A DNA stretch of 64,000 nucleotides from an uncultured Monoglobus sp. (GTDB lineage: Bacteria > Bacillota > Clostridia > Monoglobales > Monoglobaceae): NCBI GenBank assembly GCA_947624305.1, contig CANQKC010000007.1, positions 1 to 64,000 of the forward strand. Reading direction: 5' to 3'. The notes below the pieces were generated by a model. That model made no database searches and was not told where the DNA came from. It saw only the letters and a program-made list of their open reading frames with translations. The position numbers were made by a program, and so were the translations under genes. Shown here piece by piece: positions 58,501 to 64,000 of the stretch (the first letter of the stretch is position 1; each line of letters opens with the position of its first letter).

Positions 58501-61500
58501 CGCGAAACCCGTGAATGAAAATTCGGCAATCTGTTTCTCGCCCGCCTTATCGAGCATAGATAATTGACGCGCCTTGCCGTCGGGATTTTCGATGATTTTC
58601 TCCGCGACTGTTTTGATCGCGTTCGCAAACGTGTTCATGAGATCGCGGCTGTAAACCGCGTCGTTGTATTGTACGTTTACGCACTCTTTGCCGTCGGTTT
58701 CTTCGATGAACACGCCCGTGTCGAATTTTACGCGCTCCTCGCCGATAAGCTCTCGTTCGATCAATTTGCCGTCTATACGAAGCTCGTCCACGACGCCGAG
58801 CTGGTACGCGTACATAATATGCGGCGCGTAGTCGAATTTGCGGCACACCTCTGCATACGGATAAGCCTCGTTCGCGACCGCGTTTATAAGCAGATCCTTC
58901 GCGCGCCCCACAAGCTCCGCTGCCGTTATATCGTCAATTTCAAGACCTATCGGCAGCGTTTTTACAAACATACCGAGACAGTTTGTGAGTTTCATATCCG
59001 AGCGTCCGCTGCTTATCGTGTTGATATACGCGCCGCGGCTGTTGGTATATCTCGACACGACGTAAAGTGTCGCCGCGAGGAACAGATGCGCGGGAGTCGC
59101 GCCGACGCTGCCGCAAAATTCCGTGACGCGCTCCATGTCGATCGGGGCGGAAGCCGTCGCGGTGGAGCCGTTTTCGGCAAGCCCGCCGCTATCCGGCGTG
59201 ATTTTAGCCGCGCTCTCGCAATGCGCGAGCATATCGGAAATGTATTTTTCCGACGCTTTGAACTCATCGCCGCCCATGAAGGCTCTGTCGTTCTTCACAT
59301 AGTCAAAGTAATCGTATGTTTCGCTCTGTATTTCGCCGCCCTCGAAAACCGTTTTTACCGATTTCAGGAACAGGTCGAACGACGCGCCGTCAAAAATAAT
59401 ATGGTGGAAATCGGCGAGAAAATGAACAGCCGCTTCCGTTTGGATCACCTCGATCCTGAACAGCCGCGAATTTATAAGCTTGAACGGCTTTACAAATCCC
59501 GCGCGGTACTTTTTAAGCTCATCCTCGCTCATGTTCTTCACGGGAACCGCATATCCGTCCGCGTCCATGCGCTGCTGAACAATATCGTCGTCTTTGACCG
59601 TGAGCCGCGTGAAGATATACGGATGCGCCGCGAGTACTGTATCTATCGCGTCAGCGAGCTTTTCCGCGCCGAAATCGGCGGGGAACCGGAGCATGAATGG
59701 GATATTATAGAACGTGTCGTCCGGGCGCTTCATACACTCCGAATACACTCCGTACTGCGTGTACGAAAGCGGCGCGAACTCCGCTTTTTCAGTTTTATTT
59801 TCCGTCAGCGCCTCGGCGGGCTTATCCTTCGCGGTAAGCAAATAGCCGACAATATCGTCCTCTATTGACATCACCGTGCAACCCTTCATAAGCGTCTTTA
59901 TGTCCGCTCCATAGCCGAACGTTTTGTTAAGCTCGACCGCGAGTTTTATAACAGAGAGCGACGTCATGCCGCAGCGCATAATGTCGGCTGAAACGTCGAT
60001 CTCGTCCGTGCCGATTATGCCCTTTATTATTTCAAGTATCTTTGTTTCAAGCGCCGTGAGTGAACGTTCGGTCTTTGCCGTCGGCTCCGCTGAGGCAAAA
60101 TCAATTTCAGGCAGACTTCTCTTGTCGACCTTGCCGTTTACCGTAAGCGGTACCGCGTCGATCCGCATGATTGCCTCGGGAACCATATACGGCGGCTTTC
60201 TCTCCGCGATAAATTCCTTAAGAGCCGCTATGTCAACCTCGCTGTCCGATACGATATATGCGGCGATATATTTTCCGCCCGACGCCTTATCCCTCGCCAC
60301 AACAGTCGCGTCCTTTATTCCCTCAAAATCGCGTATAACGGACTCGACCTCGGTAAGCTCGATGCGGTAGCCGCGTATTTTAACCATGCCGTCGCGTCTG
60401 CCGACGTATGACAGATTGCCGTCGTTCATGAATTTTACTATATCGCCCGTATGGTAAAGCACGTCGCGGTATTTGCCGCTTTCAAACGGGTTTTTAACGT
60501 ATACCTTTTCCGTCTGCTCCGGACGGTTCAAATATCCCTCGGACACGAGCGGGCCCGCAACGCACAGCTCGCCGACCGCGCCGAACGGCAGCATACGGAG
60601 CTGCTTGTCAACGATATAAAGCCGCGCGTTGTCGACGCCTATTCCGATTGGAACAGGGTCGTAATATTTATCCATCAGGAACGCCGTTATCAATATAGTG
60701 CACTCCGTCGGTCCGTAGCTGTTGTACTGTTTAACACCCGTTCTCGGCTCAAACGGCACAAGCTTTTCGCCGCCAATGTCCACAACCTTGAGAGCAATAT
60801 CGTCGATCGAGGTCAAAAACGCTCTGGCGACCTGCGTTGTCAAGGAAATATGGGTAATATCGTTTTGCGCGCAGTATTCGTTGATCCACATCAAATCGAG
60901 CCTGCGCTCCTCGGGGATCACGTACTCCGCCGCGCCCGCGCTCAGATACGGGTAAATGTCCAGCATATGCACGTCAAAGCTGTAGCTCGCGTGCGCCGCC
61001 GTCGAGCTTTTGTCCGTAATATCGTAAACTCTTTGGAACCAATGAATAAAATTGGTAAGATTATGATGCGTCAGCATACAGCCCTTCGGCGTGCCCGTCG
61101 AACCTGATGTATAGAGCAGCACAAACAAATCATCCGGGCCGGGCGAGGGGAGAGGCGCGCCGCCGCTGACGACGAGAGACGGAATATCCTCCGTTGTTAA
61201 TATTTCCCCTTCAAAATCGGGTATGAGCGAAAGCAGCTTGCCGTCCGCGATAAGCATTTCAGCCTCCGCGTCCTTCGTCATAAACCGCAGCCGCTCCGGC
61301 GGATGCGTCGGGTCGAGCGGCTCGTACGCCGCGCCCGATTTGAGTATGCCGATCGAGCAGATCGTCATATATTCGCTGCGCTCGACCATTGACGCTATAA
61401 CGTCGCCCCTGCCCAGACCTTTTGATCGGATATACCGCGCGATCTTGTCGGTTATCTCATCAAGCTCTTTATAAGTATAGCGGTTTTCCTTGAACACGAG

Positions 61501-62922
61501 AGCCGTTTTATCGGGCGTTTTCTTTACCTGCGCGCGGAACAAGTCCACAAATCCGACGCTCAGATCAACATCGGTTATAAGCGCGTCGTTTAAAGCGCGT
61601 ATTTTATTTACGCTGCGCTCGTCCGCGAGGCGAAGCTTTGAAAGCTCCGATTTTTTGAGCATTTCCGAAATTATTAGAATAACCGTGTCCGCAAACGAGC
61701 GTATTGTTTCGTACTCGTACAAATCGGTGCGGTATTCAAAATCCATTTCAAACGCGCCGCCGTACTTGAACACCATAATAGCTAAGGGCGATTGCGCGCT
61801 GTAAGACGGGACCCGCTCCATTTCAACAGTGCTTTCGCCGAGCGTGAATGTGTTGAACGAATCCGACTGATACGCGAAAAATATACCCGCATTTATTCCG
61901 TATTCGCCCGCGAGCTTGACAAACGGATAATTACCGATTTTTATCGCGCCGCGCTGCGCCGCGCGGACGTCCGCGAGATAATCGCCGACCGTGGCGGTCT
62001 CGTCGATTTTTATGTAAAGCGGCAGAGTGCGGATCATCATGCCGACGGTATTTTTCATGCGCGGGTCGGATCTGCCATGGTTGACGGTGCATATTACCGC
62101 GTCTTCCTGAGCGGTAAACTTCGCCGCCGCGTATGCGACAGCGCCGAGGAAAAGCGTGTTTTCGGTTATTCCGTTTTCCTTTATAAACGCGTCAACCTTT
62201 TCGACCGATATATCATCCGGCAAAACCAGCCTGAATTCACTGCATGGCTTGTCGGCGACAGAGTCGTCTTCGTTCATGTCCGCAACGAGCATTGAATTTG
62301 TTTCAAGCCCCGCGAATATGCTTTCATAATATTTACGCGCTTCCTCATACGCCGTGGTATTCACGAATTTTTCCTCGTATACCGACAAGCCGAACTGGCC
62401 TATTTCCTCCGGCTCGATCTCGCCGCCCGAGTAAAGCGTTGAGATCTCGCCGCACATAACGGAAAACGACGTGCCGTCAACCGCGATATGGTGGTAGTCC
62501 GTCAAAAAGCACATTTTCGTTTCCGTTTCGATAATTTCAAAGCGGAACAAATAATCGCGCTCCAAATCAAACGGCTTCACGAAGTCGTTTTTCAGCTTTT
62601 CAAGCTCGCCGTCCGAAGCGCTTATCACCGGAATGTCAACCGCAATCTCGCGCGGCTTCATAACCGGCTCTCCGCCTGAGGCGTCAATGTAATAGCGCAG
62701 TCCTTCATGATTTTTAACCGCTCTTTCCACAGCCGACTTCAGCGCGTCGATATCAACGGCTCCCTTATCAAACGTATAGCAGAGCGGCGAGTTATACATC
62801 AGTCCGCACGGATTATGCATACAAGCCAAATATACGCCCATCTGGCTCGGCGTGAGCGGATATTCCTTCATGCCCCGCGCTTCCGCGACCGACTCGGCTA
62901 TTAAATCTTTTTCGGTTTTCAT
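55549..62922 (-). CDS. Two-module nonribosomal peptide synthetase with reductase release domain (C-A-T-C-A-T-R)
   Basis: This is a 2457-residue assembly line. C1 has DYHHIAVDG (about 142-150). A1 has LYTSGSTGTPKGC (about 608-620) and SYGPTE. T1 has RCGMTSLSV (Ser about 987). C2 has DFHHIIFDG (about 1170-1178). A2 has IYTSGSTGKPKGV (about 1621-1633) and AYGPTE. T2 has ELGGTSLLA (Ser about 2007). The terminal thioester reductase has VTGATGFLGAHVL (about 2091) and the YxxxK pair in YVNTKHRAE (about 2250). A leading C domain suggests N-acylation of the first residue. Reductive release should give a dipeptide aldehyde, which could cyclise to a pyrazinone if the amine were free. Specificity residues read by eye are D-V-L-S-V-I-S-I-L (A1) and D-M-Q-I-I-S-A-V-A (A2), which I cannot assign. 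ATG 62922 follows GAGGTG, 12 bases after the MATE gene. No carrier-activating Sfp enzyme is in the window. Confidence 0.95.
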   Translation of the reverse strand: MKTEKDLIAESVAEARGMKEYPLTPSQMGVYLACMHNPCGLMYNSPLCYTFDKGAVDIDALKSAVERAVKNHEGLRYYIDASGGEPVMKPREIAVDIPVISASDGELEKLKNDFVKPFDLERDYLFRFEIIETETKMCFLTDYHHIAVDGTSFSVMCGEISTLYSGGEIEPEEIGQFGLSVYEEKFVNTTAYEEARKYYESIFAGLETNSMLVADMNEDDSVADKPCSEFRLVLPDDISVEKVDAFIKENGITENTLFLGAVAYAAAKFTAQEDAVICTVNHGRSDPRMKNTVGMMIRTLPLYIKIDETATVGDYLADVRAAQRGAIKIGNYPFVKLAGEYGINAGIFFAYQSDSFNTFTLGESTVEMERVPSYSAQSPLAIMVFKYGGAFEMDFEYRTDLYEYETIRSFADTVILIISEMLKKSELSKLRLADERSVNKIRALNDALITDVDLSVGFVDLFRAQVKKTPDKTALVFKENRYTYKELDEITDKIARYIRSKGLGRGDVIASMVERSEYMTICSIGILKSGAAYEPLDPTHPPERLRFMTKDAEAEMLIADGKLLSLIPDFEGEILTTEDIPSLVVSGGAPLPSPGPDDLFVLLYTSGSTGTPKGCMLTHHNLTNFIHWFQRVYDITDKSSTAAHASYSFDVHMLDIYPYLSAGAAEYVIPEERRLDLMWINEYCAQNDITHISLTTQVARAFLTSIDDIALKVVDIGGEKLVPFEPRTGVKQYNSYGPTECTILITAFLMDKYYDPVPIGIGVDNARLYIVDKQLRMLPFGAVGELCVAGPLVSEGYLNRPEQTEKVYVKNPFESGKYRDVLYHTGDIVKFMNDGNLSYVGRRDGMVKIRGYRIELTEVESVIRDFEGIKDATVVARDKASGGKYIAAYIVSDSEVDIAALKEFIAERKPPYMVPEAIMRIDAVPLTVNGKVDKRSLPEIDFASAEPTAKTERSLTALETKILEIIKGIIGTDEIDVSADIMRCGMTSLSVIKLAVELNKTFGYGADIKTLMKGCTVMSIEDDIVGYLLTAKDKPAEALTENKTEKAEFAPLSYTQYGVYSECMKRPDDTFYNIPFMLRFPADFGAEKLADAIDTVLAAHPYIFTRLTVKDDDIVQQRMDADGYAVPVKNMSEDELKKYRAGFVKPFKLINSRLFRIEVIQTEAAVHFLADFHHIIFDGASFDLFLKSVKTVFEGGEIQSETYDYFDYVKNDRAFMGGDEFKASEKYISDMLAHCESAAKITPDSGGLAENGSTATASAPIDMERVTEFCGSVGATPAHLFLAATLYVVSRYTNSRGAYINTISSGRSDMKLTNCLGMFVKTLPIGLEIDDITAAELVGRAKDLLINAVANEAYPYAEVCRKFDYAPHIMYAYQLGVVDELRIDGKLIERELIGEERVKFDTGVFIEETDGKECVNVQYNDAVYSRDLMNTFANAIKTVAEKIIENPDGKARQLSMLDKAGEKQIAEFSFTGFAEPPIKLLHEKFEYQAKLHPDRTAIIACDGKFTYAETDRRANVIANALLKRGIKNGSRVIILLDRTSKFLAAMLGILKAGGAFIPTCPEYPKERIESIIEDSGAELVITFGDLLDAYKNTVDIAELEADGDDKKPDIAISPDDLAYLIYTSGSTGKPKGVMLRHIAIAGYVTDDERNIQVRCITECCKCYGAITTVSFDMSLQETAVALCNGLTLAFADDGQINDPLSLAAFFKENNVDAFIATPSRLLVYMELDEFADAMKNCKVILSGGEKYSDKLLSVLREKTNARLINAYGPTEITVASNAKDLTNADEISVGRPLLNCREYIVDMDGNKLPPGVVGELLIGGLGVALGYNKLPEQTEKAFIEYDGERFYRSGDYARHTKDGDVVILGRTDNQVKLRGLRIELGEIEKCLTNIKGIRSAVAVIRKVGQEDGICAYYTAEGDPDVEYLKSEMKKTLTDYMIPASFNRLDELPSTANGKIDKKALPEPQTARKRSDGRKAANDTEKTFCDMFAAVLGLDTVYADDDFFELGGTSLLATKIAVRCMTQNIPIVYKDIFDNTTPAKLAALVNASEATETKTVAEAAADEEQEPLCDVLKYNTAQHVGEITYTDIGNVLVTGATGFLGAHVLKQLIDGGAGKIFCLARNNGKLTAEERVKMMLMFYFDDTYDELFESCITVIDSDITSGGLTDKLRGYDFDTVINCAACVKHFTNSDILEKVNVEGVENLIAACLELDKSLVQISTVSVGGESVGGSIPKHVKLSESMLEFGQDLDNKYVNTKHRAEKAVLTAVRDKGLRGKVIRVGNLMSREKDGEFQANFRTNNFMNTLRAYAVLGCFPISELDREVEFSPIDSTAAAVLKLAGTPSRFTVFHAYNAHFVHMDNVIDGMRENGIIIKKEPDEEYEKRFNEILSSDEKNMEVSALISYRTNDAEHRAVENVNNFTVKALYKLGFSWPLTDENYISRAVNALVTLGFFDNAAEIK

Positions 62923-62934
62923 ACTTTCACCTCA

Positions 62935-64000
62935 TTATATTATTTCTTTAATTTGATTCATACCTAACACAACGGAGTACTCAAAACTTTTATATTTGCC
63001 GCCGAATTTGCTTTCGTCAATTTCGGCCCCGTTGTTGCGGAGCATTATGACATACGCGCCGTCCTCACGCCCTATCCGTATATCGTTTTCGGCGCTTTTG
63101 TCATTGCCGCTCACAAACGCAAACAGCTCCGACACGGCTTCGGCAGCTTTGTTTCCGTCCGTGATCTTATCCGCGACAGCCGACTTTATTTCCGATACGT
63201 CAGCGTCGGATCTTACGGAGAACGAGAGCAGCTCGTTCGCCTCGTCAAGCAGGAACATATCCCTGTATCTGCCGTTTGATTTTGCTATTGTTATGATAAT
63301 CATAGCCGCTATAACAATACATGTTCCGTACTGAGCCGCGCATGACGTCACCCATAATCCCGTTATGCCGAAAAGGCGGCTGAGTATATACGCAAACGGT
63401 ATAGTGAGCACAATTCCGTTGACGATCGAAACCGTGACCGACATAGCTTTGCGCTGCGTCGCGGTAAAATAGTACATGAATAAAAACGACATCGACATTC
63501 CGATAAATGACAGCGCGCTTATGCGGAGCGCGGAGACGATCATCGCCATTTCCGCTGGAGTTTTCTCTCCGAAAAGCCGCGCGACCGGAGCGGGTATGAT
63601 CTCAATAACAAGCGTGATCGCTGCCGCCGCGATCAGAAGCAGCAAAGTCGCGCGCTTCATGGCGTATTTTATCCCGGCAGTGTCGCGCTCTCCGAAAAGC
63701 GCGCTCACTATCGGCGTCAGCGTCTGCGACGCTCCCGTTACGAACGCGGAAATAAATATCTGGCAGTTTGATACTACCGACATGGAAACCATGCCCTCCT
63801 GTCCACCCGCGTTTTGTACCGCGGTGTTCATATAAAGCGTCGTGACAATAATAAGCATCGCGCCAAGCGCGCCCGATATGCCCGTGGTAAAAAGTGAAAC
63901 GCATTCGCTTCGCAGCTTTTTCGGCGGTAACGCCGCGCTCAAATCAAAATGAAGCGTATTTTTCTTGTTTTTAAAATGCGTGAGCATAATGCAGAACGCG
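62935..64000 (-). CDS. MATE-family transporter, 5' end beyond window, with cytosolic C-terminal ATPase-like extension
   Basis: The visible part (about 355 residues, open to the right edge) contains the second half of a MATE-type Na+/H+-coupled multidrug exporter: about six hydrophobic helices with FTTGISGALGAMLIIVT, FVTGASQTLTPIVSALFGE and ISALSFIGMSMSFLFMYYF. After the last helix, an extension of about 100 residues (MFLLDEANELLSFSVRSDAD to the end) resembles a degenerate GHKL/anti-sigma-factor ATPase domain, with VIMLRNNGAEID in place of the G1 box. The frame continues upstream of ATG 63987 (AFCIMLTH), so that ATG is not the start. It lies 12 bases upstream of the NRPS gene in the same operon, so it is a candidate exporter of the peptide aldehyde. 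Confidence 0.85.
   Translation of the reverse strand, partial: AFCIMLTHFKNKKNTLHFDLSAALPPKKLRSECVSLFTTGISGALGAMLIIVTTLYMNTAVQNAGGQEGMVSMSVVSNCQIFISAFVTGASQTLTPIVSALFGERDTAGIKYAMKRATLLLLIAAAAITLVIEIIPAPVARLFGEKTPAEMAMIVSALRISALSFIGMSMSFLFMYYFTATQRKAMSVTVSIVNGIVLTIPFAYILSRLFGITGLWVTSCAAQYGTCIVIAAMIIITIAKSNGRYRDMFLLDEANELLSFSVRSDADVSEIKSAVADKITDGNKAAEAVSELFAFVSGNDKSAENDIRIGREDGAYVIMLRNNGAEIDESKFGGKYKSFEYSVVLGMNQIKEII

Overview
The window looks like a chromosome segment of a fermentative, spore-forming Clostridia-class Firmicute, perhaps a gut or rumen Oscillospiraceae/Lachnospiraceae-like lineage. The reasons are an intact sigK, AdhE with a Rex-type operator, SLH-anchored surface proteins, the der-plsY-gpsA and yceD-rpmF gene orders, AGGAGG-type ribosome binding sites and clean TTGACA/TATAAT promoters. 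The species is inferred, not proven. No rRNA, tRNA, CRISPR array or intact transposase was seen.

Left half (1-31720, all minus strand): two paralogous giant secreted surface proteins lie in tandem. The upstream one (8785 aa, about 26 kb) has a signal peptide, two BspA-like leucine-rich regions around a beta-sandwich-like module, roughly 90 InlB-B/Listeria-Bacteroides-type repeats joined by Asp-rich DxNGDGxPDY linkers, Pro/Thr linkers and three C-terminal SLH domains. The second runs off the left edge. Its signal peptide is separated from an intact frame of about 1,670 codons by an 8-G homopolymer that puts the start out of frame. This could be a phase-variable OFF state or a sequencing error.

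31721-32355 is a 635-bp gene-free stretch with nested inverted repeats, an array of REP-like palindromes and a C9 tract. One palindrome recurs exactly at 36951-36976, where it forms coding sequence of a truncated REP-associated (RAYT/Y1) transposase remnant upstream of der.

Middle (32356-42290): a HigB/HigA-like toxin-antitoxin pair, an AqpZ-type aquaporin, der-plsY-gpsA (ribosome assembly and phospholipid synthesis), yceD-rpmF, a DUF1858 protein, a thioesterase/acyltransferase/lipoprotein operon, a Cof-type HAD phosphatase and sporulation sigma factor SigK. Most have recognisable promoters or terminators, listed separately.

Right (42568-64000): this resembles a specialised-metabolite region. 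A plus-strand operon encodes a heterodimeric ABC exporter (one degenerate and one canonical ATPase site), two different ATP-grasp ligases and two tandemly duplicated GH3-type acyl-acid amido synthetases. Opposite it lie adhE plus an APH-like kinase, and then a MATE transporter/NRPS operon. The NRPS is C-A-T-C-A-T-R (2457 aa) and should release a dipeptide aldehyde, possibly N-acylated, comparable to the known gut clostridial peptide-aldehyde/pyrazinone NRPS family. The carrier-independent ligase operon next to a reductive-release NRPS is the most likely unexplored biosynthetic system here. The phase-switch-like poly-G and the giant repeat proteins are the most likely unexplored surface system.
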